From Defluviitaleaceae bacterium (GTDB lineage Bacteria > Bacillota > Clostridia > Lachnospirales > WRBF01), in assembly GCA_009784685.1 (NCBI GenBank), contig WRBF01000016.1:1-36718 (forward strand): 36,718 nucleotides of DNA, written 5' to 3'. Below the pieces are notes generated by a model that did not search any database, was not told the DNA's origin, and worked only from the letters and a program-made list of their open reading frames with translations. The position numbers were made by a program, and so were the translations under genes. Numbering within the stretch: the stretch's first letter is position 1; each line of letters begins with the position of its first letter. Shown here in pieces: positions 23,555-31,354 of this stretch.

Positions 23555-23863
23555 ATGTCGATAAGACCGATTGATCTTCAAGTCACGATTCAAAGAAGTG
23601 TTGAAGTAGGAAGAATAGGCGAGAACAATGTGCGTCAGGATGCGAATGCTCAGGCATTTCCTGATATTGTGAAAAAAGAAATAGACCTTGATGATCGCCA
23701 AATTAAAGACCTTGATAAGTCAGAGCAGGATAAAATTACAAGAGATAAAAAAGGCAATTCAGGCGGTTATAGCGGTCAAAAAAGGAATAAAAACAAGCAA
23801 GATGAAGATGAAGATGCGAAAGATGCTCCTAAACAGCGGGGTATGTTTGACGTGTCGGTATAA
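23555..23863 (+). CDS. Small charged protein of the motility operon
   Basis: A 102-residue, hydrophilic and probably disordered protein. It starts MSIRPIDLQVTIQRS, a beginning I associate with conserved small proteins found after DUF342 genes in clostridial motility loci. The rest is rich in Lys, Asp, Glu and Gln. No membrane segment, cysteine or known domain is seen. The AAAGAGGTG ribosome site is good. The 109-bp gap before it contains no clear promoter or terminator, so it is likely co-transcribed. Function unknown. Confidence 0.65.
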   Translation: MSIRPIDLQVTIQRSVEVGRIGENNVRQDANAQAFPDIVKKEIDLDDRQIKDLDKSEQDKITRDKKGNSGGYSGQKRNKNKQDEDEDAKDAPKQRGMFDVSV

Positions 23864-23879
23864 GAGAAGGTAGAAATTT

Positions 23880-24371
23880 ATGATGGTATTGCAAATATCT
23901 GGTGTAATTTTAATGATTATTGGTATTGTATGTATGCTTTACGGTATTTTCATTTTTACTCGGAGCAAGCCTGTCCAAGAAGATGATTACTTAGAAAAGA
24001 GCATTTTATCTTCAATTGGAAACAAAACAGAAGAAATTGACAAGACGATTGATGAATTTGATAAAGTATCTGGCGAGGTTTTAACACAGCTTGATGAAAA
24101 ATACAACGAACTGCTCTTTTTGTATTCTCTTATAGACGATAAAAAGTCAGAAATGGCGGGGCTTTCCGAACGTGAGCCGCAAATTACCAAAAAGCTTTCG
24201 GAATTTCAAGAACTGTCACAAGGAACATCCGACGGCAAGAAGTTTAAAAATGTTAAGCATGATGAAGTTAAAAGGCTAATTGAGCAAGGTATCTCCGTTG
24301 CCGATACAGCTAAGACTCTTAATATTGGGCAGGGCGAAGTTCGACTTATATTGGAGCTTGGTAAAATGTAA
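23880..24371 (+). CDS. SwrB/YlxL-like protein (DUF6115 type)
   Basis: A 163-residue protein. A single N-terminal membrane segment (about 4-25) is followed by a long coiled coil (about 35-105) and a C-terminal helix-turn-helix-like end. That end, RLIEQGISVADTAKTLNIGQ, leads into GEVRLIL. The same layout and end pattern occur in Bacillus SwrB, encoded after sigD, which promotes flagellar export-apparatus assembly by acting on FliF and FliP. I infer a comparable role; homology to SwrB itself is a judgement from architecture and position. ATG at 23880 or 23883 are both possible behind GAAGG. Confidence 0.65.
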   Translation: MMVLQISGVILMIIGIVCMLYGIFIFTRSKPVQEDDYLEKSILSSIGNKTEEIDKTIDEFDKVSGEVLTQLDEKYNELLFLYSLIDDKKSEMAGLSEREPQITKKLSEFQELSQGTSDGKKFKNVKHDEVKRLIEQGISVADTAKTLNIGQGEVRLILELGKM

Positions 24372-24422
24372 GCATTTTTCTGATTTGTTTATTACTCAAA
24401 AGACACGATAAAGGAGTAAAAT

Positions 24423-24929
24423 ATGAAAAACTCCAATCCGATTTTTAAAGTAGGTACAATTCTTATAACCTTAGGTGCTGTTCTGTTTATGACAGGTTTC
24501 TTTTTTCCGGTGGATGAACCTGAAACTATAAGTAACCGAGAGGTTATAGGGCAAGCTGCTGATCTTAGCATGACGCATCGAAATAACAATACCGAATCAC
24601 AGGTAAATACATCATCGGTTGAAAGCGAATATATGACAGATGAGGAAATTATGCAAAGAGCGGAAGAGCTTGGTATGGTTTTTGAATATTCAAACGATTA
24701 CCAACGGGAAACGGGTCATATAATTATCCAGAATGGTGCGAATGCATCTGATATTGCTTGGATGCTTGAAGAGGCGAAGATAATTGATGATGCTGCTGCG
24801 TTTGCAAGGTTTATATTAATGGAAGATATGGCAAGATATATAAATTCCGGTGAATATCATATTGAAAAAGGGCTTGAATATATAGATGTTTTGAGAATAA
24901 TTTCAACGAGATTCCGGGTACAAAATTAG
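24423..24929 (+). CDS. Membrane protein with MltG-like LysM subdomain, no catalytic domain
   Basis: A 168-residue protein. The N-terminal membrane anchor (about 9-27) is followed by a Thr/Ser/Asn-rich linker and a C-terminal domain (about 97-165) with the pattern of the LysM-like part of MltG/YceG: IIIQNGANASDIAWMLEEAK, then GEYHIEKGLEYIDVLRII. The endolytic transglycosylase domain of MltG, with its catalytic Glu, is absent, so it should bind glycan strands without cutting them. Truncated MltG-like proteins of this kind occur in other Clostridia. AAAGGAG precedes the ATG. It lies between the motility genes and the GlmU-like gene. Confidence 0.75.
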   Translation: MKNSNPIFKVGTILITLGAVLFMTGFFFPVDEPETISNREVIGQAADLSMTHRNNNTESQVNTSSVESEYMTDEEIMQRAEELGMVFEYSNDYQRETGHIIIQNGANASDIAWMLEEAKIIDDAAAFARFILMEDMARYINSGEYHIEKGLEYIDVLRIISTRFRVQN

Positions 24930-24942
24930 CGGAGGCGATTTT

Positions 24943-26064
24943 TTGATAGCACTAATAATACCGAATAAAACAGAGTTTAGCGAAAGAAAAATACTGGGTA
25001 AAACAGTTCTTGAGCATTTAATTATTAGACTTAGCGAAGGGTTTGATGAAGTTTTGATGCTCGATGGTGTATTTGACAGGATTAAATCAGCTAAAGATGA
25101 GAATGTGGATGTGTTTGTAATTTCAGGGGATATACCCCTTGTTGAGCCTGGAGACCTAGAGTCGCTGCTTGACTTTCATATAAATAATGATAATGATTTT
25201 TCGTATGTTGAAAATATTTTAAGCGGCGGTGTTTGCTTTTTCAGATCATCTTCTTTGTTTGAAATTATTTCAATCTGTGGCTTAGATACATTAGATTCAA
25301 TTGAAGTATTGATATCAGAATCGATTAAAAGGTTAAAAAGTGGTGGATTTATCTCGGGGAATACTTTTACAAGGACTAATAATGCGGCAAGATTCCACAG
25401 GATAGTAGAGGCGCTTAAACTTCATGTGAATCTTACATATGAAGAAAACGGCGTACAGTTTATAGACATTGACCGCTGCAATATTGATTTTGGTGTAGAA
25501 ATTGGAAAAGGTACGGTTATTTACCCCGGTGTAATCATCGAAGGCGAAACAGTAATTGGCGAAAACAACGTAATCGGACCGGGTTGTCATTTTAAAAACA
25601 TGAAAATTGGTAATTCAAATAATATGTCCAACACTGTCGCTTATGATTCTGAAGTCGGGGACAATACTGAAACAGGACCGTTCGCATATATTCGTCCGGG
25701 CTGTAAAATTGGGTCAGGCTGTAAAGTTGGGGATTTTGTTGAAGTTAAAAACAGCGTAATGGGTGACGGCGCAAAAGCTTCGCATTTAACATATATTGGA
25801 GATGCGGATATTGGAAAAGGCGTAAATCTTGGCTGTGGTACTGTTGTTGTTAATTATGACGGCAAAAATAAGTTTAGAACAGTTGTTGAGGATGACTGTT
25901 TTGTAGGATGCAATACCAACCTTATATCGCCGGTGACGGTCAAAAAAGGTGCATTTATTGCAGCGGGGTCAACTATTACGGAAGATGTTCCGGAATGTTC
26001 GCTTGCAATTGCTCGTGCTAGGCAGGTTAATAAATTCGATTGGGAAAGACCGGTTAAAAAATAA
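24943..26064 (+). CDS. GlmU-like acetyltransferase with eroded nucleotidyltransferase half
   Basis: A 373-residue GlmU-type protein. The C-terminal left-handed beta-helix (about 177-365) retains every residue I can align with the E. coli GlmU acetyltransferase site at identical spacing: Arg251, Lys269, His281, Tyr284, Asn304 and Lys310 (E. coli 333, 351, 363, 366, 386, 392). It should acetylate glucosamine 1-phosphate with acetyl-CoA. The N-terminal Rossmann part is about 80 residues shorter than usual and lacks the LAAGxGTRM nucleotide-binding loop; only SGDIPLVE (Asp63) recalls the metal site. Uridylyl transfer is therefore doubtful. The start is TTG behind GGAGGCGA. The ROK kinase gene begins 2 bp after its stop. 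Confidence 0.85.
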   Translation: MIALIIPNKTEFSERKILGKTVLEHLIIRLSEGFDEVLMLDGVFDRIKSAKDENVDVFVISGDIPLVEPGDLESLLDFHINNDNDFSYVENILSGGVCFFRSSSLFEIISICGLDTLDSIEVLISESIKRLKSGGFISGNTFTRTNNAARFHRIVEALKLHVNLTYEENGVQFIDIDRCNIDFGVEIGKGTVIYPGVIIEGETVIGENNVIGPGCHFKNMKIGNSNNMSNTVAYDSEVGDNTETGPFAYIRPGCKIGSGCKVGDFVEVKNSVMGDGAKASHLTYIGDADIGKGVNLGCGTVVVNYDGKNKFRTVVEDDCFVGCNTNLISPVTVKKGAFIAAGSTITEDVPECSLAIARARQVNKFDWERPVKK

Positions 26065-26066
26065 AT

Positions 26067-27020
26067 ATGAAGAGAATTGGCATAGATCTTGGCGGAACAA
26101 ACATATCAATAGGGGTAATATCTGAAAATTGTGAAATTTCAAGCAAGCTTGTAATACCTGTTAAGCAAGCAGCAACAGGCGGAAAGCAGTCGAAAGAGAT
26201 TATTGATGATATAATATCGGGTATGCTTAACCTGCTTAAAGCCGAGGGATTGACCTACGCGGATATTGATTTGATTGGTATAGGAGTGCCGGGCATTGTT
26301 AATGCTGATTCCGGAGTTATCATTTATACTCCGAATTTGGAACTGAAAAATGTGCCTATTAAGGAAATTATAGAAATCAAAACGAAAATTTCAGTTAAAA
26401 TCAGTAATGATGCCAATTGTGCGGCTCTTGGTGAAGTTTTGGCAGGTTCTGCAAAAGGTGCTGAAAATGTTATTCTTTTAACCCTTGGCACGGGGGTTGG
26501 TGCGGGGATAATAATTGACGGCAAAATATATTCAGGATGTTATTCCGCCGGCGGTGAAATAGGACATGCGGTAATCGCAGTTGACGGACGAAGATGCGGA
26601 TGCGGAAGAAATGGTTGTTTTGAAGCTTATGCCTCCGCCACCGCTCTTGCTAAAGATGCGCTTGAAACACTTAGATGCTATCCTAATTCATTTCTTATAG
26701 AGATATGTGAAAATTCACTTGATAAAATTAATGGTAAGATGATATTTGAAGCGGCAGCGAGCGGGGATGAATGTGCGCAAGTTGTTGTTAGTCGATACAT
26801 TAAGTATTTAGGTGAAGGCGTTATAACTATTGTGAACATTTTCCGCCCGGAAAAGATTGTGCTAGGCGGCGGAATAGCTGATGCGGGAGACTTTCTTATA
26901 AAGTCTGTTAACGAATATATAAAGGACAAGTGTATGGGCGGTGACTTGCTGCCTGTTCCACCGATTGTTAAAGCCGTTTTGGGTAATGATGCAGGGGTTA
27001 TTGGAGCAGGGATGTTATGA
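26067..27020 (+). CDS. ROK-family sugar kinase (glucokinase type)
   Basis: A 317-residue ROK kinase. The ATP phosphate loop is GIDLGGTNIS near the N-terminus. The sugar-binding and catalytic segment is ISNDANCAALGE, a second glycine-rich loop is TLGTGVGAGII, and GGEIGHAVI leads to the zinc site CGCGRNGC. Glucose is the usual substrate for this branch, but N-acetylglucosamine, glucosamine or mannose kinases share the fold. No good ribosome site is seen in the 2-bp gap, so translation is probably coupled to the GlmU-like gene, which makes an amino-sugar substrate worth considering. The stop overlaps the apbE start (ATGA). Confidence 0.9.
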   Translation: MKRIGIDLGGTNISIGVISENCEISSKLVIPVKQAATGGKQSKEIIDDIISGMLNLLKAEGLTYADIDLIGIGVPGIVNADSGVIIYTPNLELKNVPIKEIIEIKTKISVKISNDANCAALGEVLAGSAKGAENVILLTLGTGVGAGIIIDGKIYSGCYSAGGEIGHAVIAVDGRRCGCGRNGCFEAYASATALAKDALETLRCYPNSFLIEICENSLDKINGKMIFEAAASGDECAQVVVSRYIKYLGEGVITIVNIFRPEKIVLGGGIADAGDFLIKSVNEYIKDKCMGGDLLPVPPIVKAVLGNDAGVIGAGML

Positions 27021-28051
27021 AAAGCAAATTTACTCTTACAGCAATATGCCTAGTGATGCTGTTAACTGGCTGCAACTTTTTTAGCCCTTTAAGGCTTTAT
27101 GAAACAAGCTTCCTTCTACTGTTTAACACGAAAATTACAATTATGCACTATACATATTCCGCAGAAGACTTTAGGGCTTTCGCTGAGCTTGCACACAACA
27201 AGTTCGAAAATTATCATAGGTTATTCAACATTCATACAAGCTACGACGGCGTGAATAACATCAAAACGGTTAATTCTAATGCAGGCATTTCAGAAATTAT
27301 AGTTGATGATGCGATAATTGACCTTTTGGTTTTTGCCAAAGAGAAATACGAAATTGCATCCGGTACAGTTAATATTGCTCTTGGGCCGGTTCTTACAATA
27401 TGGCGTAGCTATAGGGAGGCAGGGCTGCGAGATCCTGAAAGCGCAAGAATCCCCTCTGTTGAACAGCTTCAAGCAGCACATGAGTACAGCAGCATTTGCA
27501 ATGTTTTAATTGATGAAGAGCGCAGAACGGTTTTTTTGCCGTATGAGAATATGAGCCTTGATGTTGGGTCTGTTGCAAAGGGCTTTGCGGTTCAAAGGGT
27601 TGCTGAAGGTCTTAAAGCCGAAGGCTATGATTCATTTTTAATAAATGCCGGTGGAGATGTTAAAGCAGTTGGCACAAAAATAAGAAATACGCCATGGAAT
27701 ATAGGTGTTGCAAATCCTAATTTAAGCGGAGAGCTTATTGCAACATTGCAAATTGCTGATATGTCGACTGCTACAAGCGGTGACTATCAGCAGTATTTTA
27801 CAGTAAACAATCAAAGGCACAACCATATTATTGATCCCGGAACACTTTTCCCCGCCTTAAACTTTAGGTCGGTAACAGTTATTAACGAAAACGCCGGTAT
27901 AGCTGATTTTCTTTCAACAGCATTATTTGTTATGTCGTATGAGGATGGCAAAAAGTTGATTGAAAATTTTGAAAACACTTATGCTATATGGGTCGATGCG
28001 CAGTTTAATGTGCAATTTAGCGAGAGAATAGATCATATTTTGAGATATTGA
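27017..28051 (+). CDS. apbE: FAD:protein FMN transferase lipoprotein ApbE
   Basis: Attaches FMN through a phosphoester to Ser/Thr residues of extracytoplasmic redox proteins. The N-terminus is a lipoprotein signal with lipobox LTGC (Cys19), placing the enzyme on the outer face of the membrane. Family motifs follow: DVGSVAKGFAVQRVAEGL, INAGGDVKAVG, TSGDYQQYF and HIIDPGT. The usual DPxTG reads DPGTL here, a small change near the metal site. The length of 344 residues is normal. The ATG overlaps the ROK kinase stop. No Rnf, Nqr or typical FMN-binding substrate protein adjoins it; the 35899-36369 gene has a related but degenerate domain. Confidence 0.93.
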   Translation: MKSKFTLTAICLVMLLTGCNFFSPLRLYETSFLLLFNTKITIMHYTYSAEDFRAFAELAHNKFENYHRLFNIHTSYDGVNNIKTVNSNAGISEIIVDDAIIDLLVFAKEKYEIASGTVNIALGPVLTIWRSYREAGLRDPESARIPSVEQLQAAHEYSSICNVLIDEERRTVFLPYENMSLDVGSVAKGFAVQRVAEGLKAEGYDSFLINAGGDVKAVGTKIRNTPWNIGVANPNLSGELIATLQIADMSTATSGDYQQYFTVNNQRHNHIIDPGTLFPALNFRSVTVINENAGIADFLSTALFVMSYEDGKKLIENFENTYAIWVDAQFNVQFSERIDHILRY

Positions 28052-28052
28052 C

Positions 28053-28081
28053 TTGATTTAAAGCACAAGAACATATACAAT
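28053..28081 (+). promoter_or_regulatory. Sigma-A-type promoter for purC
   Basis: TTGATT (28053-28058), a 17-bp spacer and TACAAT (28076-28081) lie just after apbE and 51 bp before purC. No guanine or PRPP riboswitch is recognisable in the short leader. Confidence 0.6.
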
Positions 28082-28132
28082 AATTATGCAGCCGCCAATT
28101 GGCAAATTCTAAAGTAAAGGAATTTTAAACTA

Positions 28133-28813
28133 ATGAAGCATGTTTATGAAGGAAAGACAAAAAAAGTTTTTGAGTTGCCGGACGGTAACTATTTAATCAA
28201 ATTTAAAGATGAAGCAACAGGAGAAAATGGTGTGTTTGACCCGGGTGCAAATACAGTTGGGCTTACAATCGAGGGAATGGGCAAGGCATGTCTTAAGATG
28301 ACGGATTATTATTTTAATAAAATCAATGATGCGGGAATTCCTACGCATTATGTATCAGCAAATATTGATGATGTGTCGATGACAGTGCTTCCTGCTAAAA
28401 CTATAGGGCGAGGGCTTGAGGTAATATGCCGTTTTCGTGCAACAGGAAGTTTTATGCGCCGCTATGCACTTTATGCAAATGAAGGTCAGGAGCTTGATGC
28501 TTTTGTTGAAGTTACACTTAAGGATGATGACCGCCTTGATCCGCCGATTTCAAAAGATGCGCTCCAAGCCCTTGGTCTTTTAGATGGCGAAAAATATGAA
28601 GAATTAAAGATTTTAACTCAGCGGATAGCAAAGCTCATAAAACAAGACCTTGAAGAAAAAGGTATGGAACTTTATGATATTAAGCTTGAGTTCGGGTTTT
28701 TAAATGGGACGAATGAATTAGCACTTATTGATGAAATTTCCGGGGGAAATATGCGTGTGTTTAAAGATGGAAAGAGTGTTTTGCCTCTTGAGCTTGTTAA
28801 TTTGGTGATTTAA
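28133..28813 (+). CDS. purC: Phosphoribosylaminoimidazole-succinocarboxamide synthase (SAICAR synthetase)
   Basis: Joins CAIR with aspartate using ATP in de novo purine synthesis. The N-terminus YEGKTKKVF is the ATP-binding strand-loop of the family. VICRFRATGSFMRRY contains the conserved arginines, and the metal/ATP region is represented by DIKLEFGF and IDEISGGNMR (usual DEISPDxxR). The length of 226 residues is slightly under the typical 235-240. The start has AAAGG upstream. It is not in a purine operon here. It converges with tmcAL across 182 bp that hold a dispersed repeat and a long hairpin. Confidence 0.92.
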   Translation: MKHVYEGKTKKVFELPDGNYLIKFKDEATGENGVFDPGANTVGLTIEGMGKACLKMTDYYFNKINDAGIPTHYVSANIDDVSMTVLPAKTIGRGLEVICRFRATGSFMRRYALYANEGQELDAFVEVTLKDDDRLDPPISKDALQALGLLDGEKYEELKILTQRIAKLIKQDLEEKGMELYDIKLEFGFLNGTNELALIDEISGGNMRVFKDGKSVLPLELVNLVI

Positions 28814-28824
28814 TATTGATTATG

Positions 28825-28895
28825 CGAATCAAGGGTTGAATAGAATCACTGTCAAGCCCGCAATGACAAAAATTTATTTTTTAACTCTTGATGGA
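28825..28895 (-). repeat. Dispersed repeat, copy 2 (short form, inverted)
   Basis: Relative to the copy at 11056-11166 this one is inverted. It shares both terminal sequences (AATCAAGGGTTGAA and TTTTTTAACTCTTGAT on the plus strand) and the GCCCGCAATGACAAAA core. About 40 bp of the interior, including the second arm of the central GC-rich stem, are missing. It lies directly after purC. Confidence 0.75.
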
Positions 28896-28906
28896 CGTTG
28901 ATTATA

Positions 28907-28958
28907 AGCAAGTATGAGAACAGCAAGGAAGAAGAATTTTGCTGCGTTCATGCTTGCT
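28907..28958. other. Long imperfect hairpin between convergent purC and tmcAL
   Basis: 20-bp arms 28907-28926 and 28939-28958 match at 16 positions around a 12-nt loop. There is no long T-run on either side, so it is not a classical intrinsic terminator, but it may serve as one or stabilise the 3' ends of the two convergent transcripts. Confidence 0.5.
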
Positions 28959-28995
28959 ATACTCAAAACCTGAACTTAACTATTGTCAACACACC

Positions 28996-30225
28996 CTAGG
29001 GTACTACAACCAACGGAATACCGTATTCAATATTTTTTCGTTTGGTATAAGACGAATAGCTGTTTTGTGAAATGTAATATATGTCGGATGTCATCATTTC
29101 ATATTCGAGCATGTTAAGCCCTTTAGAACACAAAAGATCATGTGCCTGCTTCAAGTTGGTAATAATATGAACTGAGCTTTCCCTGTAAAGCTCTTTTAAA
29201 AGATTTTCAGATGATTTTTTGAACCCCAAAACACGTATGTATGGAAGGGTCTTGCTTCTGTAGGCAGCAAAATTTTCTTTTGATATCCCAAGTATTATTT
29301 GTAAAATAATTCGTCTGATTTTTGACATAGTATATCTTTTTGTTTTAATTTTTTGCATTATGTCGCTTATTTTATAATGCTCTTCCGCTGCTGCAATTAT
29401 CCTGTTTTCAATCCCTTCTGATATATCAAGAGCCATAGCAATTTCTTTTTTTGATTTGGTTTTAATAATGTAATGGAAAATATGACTTAAATTGTCGAAT
29501 GCGGCGATGTTTTCATTTGCCAAAGCTTCTTGATACAAATATCTGGTATTTTCAGGCACTGATTCAAATGCTCCGCTTATATTTCTCGTAAGCATTGCCT
29601 TTCTGACTGCCGTTGCGGAGCTGACTTCGCCAAGTATTTGTTCTGAATGGTAATCAGCCAAAACTCTTTTTATCGTACATGGTTCAATCCGGCTTTTTGA
29701 TAAATTAATGGCTTTAACGTATTCAACCGCTAAAATATTATTAGGCGATTCAAGTACCTGCCGAGCGGACTCATCCGCTTCCGCAAAAGCTCTGGCTCTT
29801 GCATCCGGGAACGACATTCCTGTTGCAAGATTATGTCTTAAAGCAGTTGAAACACTCTTGTTTTCACTAAGCATCATATTAGCTGTTTTTTTGATAAGGT
29901 CAATATCCCCACATTCAGACCCGAAGCAGAGGCTGTTCGTAATGTTTGTCGCATTTAATACTTTTATTGCCCCTTCAGCAAAATATTCTCCTGCGGCACA
30001 AGCGGCAAAAAATGGTATTTCAAGAACTAAGTCAACACCGTTTAAAAGAGCCGCCTTTGTGCGTAGATGTTTATCAAAAATTGCAGGTTCGCCTCGCTGC
30101 ACAAAATTACCGCTCATCACTGCAATTACATAATCAGACGCTGAAGATATGCGTGCTGTTTCAACATGAAGTTTATGACCGTTATGGAACGGGTTATATT
30201 CAGATACTATCCCTGTTACTTTCAT
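28996..30225 (-). CDS. tmcAL: tRNA(Met) cytidine acetate ligase TmcAL (YlbM)
   Basis: Uses acetate and ATP to acetylate the wobble cytidine of elongator tRNA-Met (ac4C34) through an acetyl-adenylate. The nucleotidylyltransferase fold begins GIVSEYNPFHNGH, the HIGH-like motif near residue 15. The central region includes VMSGNFVQRGEPAIFDKH, characteristic of the family, followed by a helical C-terminal part that binds tRNA. The product has 409 residues. A GTG four codons upstream is in frame, but AAGGATG is too close to it and better suits the ATG at 30225. It is the only gene of its strand between purC and cheR. Confidence 0.92.
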   Translation of the reverse strand: MKVTGIVSEYNPFHNGHKLHVETARISSASDYVIAVMSGNFVQRGEPAIFDKHLRTKAALLNGVDLVLEIPFFAACAAGEYFAEGAIKVLNATNITNSLCFGSECGDIDLIKKTANMMLSENKSVSTALRHNLATGMSFPDARARAFAEADESARQVLESPNNILAVEYVKAINLSKSRIEPCTIKRVLADYHSEQILGEVSSATAVRKAMLTRNISGAFESVPENTRYLYQEALANENIAAFDNLSHIFHYIIKTKSKKEIAMALDISEGIENRIIAAAEEHYKISDIMQKIKTKRYTMSKIRRIILQIILGISKENFAAYRSKTLPYIRVLGFKKSSENLLKELYRESSVHIITNLKQAHDLLCSKGLNMLEYEMMTSDIYYISQNSYSSYTKRKNIEYGIPLVVVP

Positions 30226-30397
30226 AAATGACAGCACATCCTTGATTTATTTTTCAAAATCTGTTTTAAACCGATACGGGTTCTGAATTTTTAAACGCTT
30301 ACTTGTAGATACTATAATTCTAATAACAGAAATTAGAGCGTATCATCGAAAATTTTTTAAATCTTTATGTGCGTTATTATATATTATCTGATAAGAC

Positions 30398-30427
30398 TTG
30401 ACAACTAAGGCTGTTTTCATATATATT
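30398..30427 (+). promoter_or_regulatory. Sigma-A-type promoter for cheR-cheA-cheW
   Basis: A perfect TTGACA (30398-30403), an 18-bp spacer and TATATT (30422-30427) stand 59 bp upstream of the cheR start. It suggests housekeeping rather than SigD control of this operon. Confidence 0.6.
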
Positions 30428-30486
30428 TATGGTTGTACCAGATTATATTATAAGTAGCATATTGATACAATTTAGGAAGTGATCAC

Positions 30487-31305
30487 TTGAAGCCACTGTC
30501 TGACAGTGAATTTCAAAAAATAAGAGACTTTGTTAAGCAAAGATTAGGAATAAATCTTAGTGACGAAAAAAAGTCTTTAATATATTCAAGGCTCCGACCA
30601 ATACTTGTTGCAAAGAACATGGATAACTTTTCAGACTATTACAATTTCTTGACTGGCGATAAAACAGGCACAGCAGTAACTGAAATGATTAATAGAATTA
30701 CAACCAATCATACGTATTTCATGCGTGAAACAGATCATTTCGATCATCTTAAAGATAAGGCTTTACCTGAAATTTACGAAAACTTTAATTCGCAAAAAGA
30801 TATTAGGCTTTGGTGTGCGGCATCATCTTCAGGTGAGGAACCTTATACTCTTCAAATGATAATTGAGGACTTTTTTAAAAGCAAGACTCCGAAATGGAAT
30901 ACAGAAAGTTTGGCTACTGATATTTCAGCTTCTGTTTTAAATAAAGCTGTGCATGGTGTTTACAACACTGGAAGTATTGAGGAATTACCTGCCACTTGGC
31001 AAAAAACATATTTCAAAAAGCTTGACAGTGAAAATAGTATTGTTGTTGATAGTTTAAAATCAAAAATAATGTTTCGGAAGCTTAATTTGATGGATGAAAA
31101 ATTTCCGTTTAAGAAAAAGTTCCATGTTATTTTTTGCCGAAATGTAATGATTTATTTTGATGAGCCTACTAAGAACAGAGTGATCCGGAAAATGTATGAT
31201 ATTTTAGAGCATGGTGGGTATTTATATATAGGACACTCTGAAACAATAGGACGAGCCGGTGATGGTTTTAAATATATAATGCCGGCTGTTTATAAGAAGT
31301 TATAA
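30487..31305 (+). CDS. cheR: Chemoreceptor methyltransferase CheR
   Basis: Methylates glutamates of chemoreceptors using S-adenosylmethionine. The N-terminal helical domain contains ITTNHTYFMRE (the family NxTxFFR element). The SAM-binding domain contains LWCAASSSGEEPYTL, where the more usual G-C-S-T-GEEPYS reads A-S-S-S-GEEPYT, and later IFCRNVMIYFD and GYLYIGHSE. The length of 272 residues is normal. The start is TTG, preceded by AGGAAGTG. It is the first gene of a three-gene chemotaxis operon; the opposing enzyme CheB is not encoded anywhere in the window. Confidence 0.95.
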   Translation: MKPLSDSEFQKIRDFVKQRLGINLSDEKKSLIYSRLRPILVAKNMDNFSDYYNFLTGDKTGTAVTEMINRITTNHTYFMRETDHFDHLKDKALPEIYENFNSQKDIRLWCAASSSGEEPYTLQMIIEDFFKSKTPKWNTESLATDISASVLNKAVHGVYNTGSIEELPATWQKTYFKKLDSENSIVVDSLKSKIMFRKLNLMDEKFPFKKKFHVIFCRNVMIYFDEPTKNRVIRKMYDILEHGGYLYIGHSETIGRAGDGFKYIMPAVYKKL

Positions 31306-31354
31306 CAGGATTTTCACATAAAATACATGACAGGACGGGAAAGGAGAGGATGTT

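Noticed and set aside
30270-30277. Possible SigD (sigma-28) -10 element ACCGATAC upstream of cheR
   Set aside because: No TAAA-type -35 lies 15 bp upstream (the position reads TTTT), whereas a TTGACA-18-TATATT promoter is closer to cheR.
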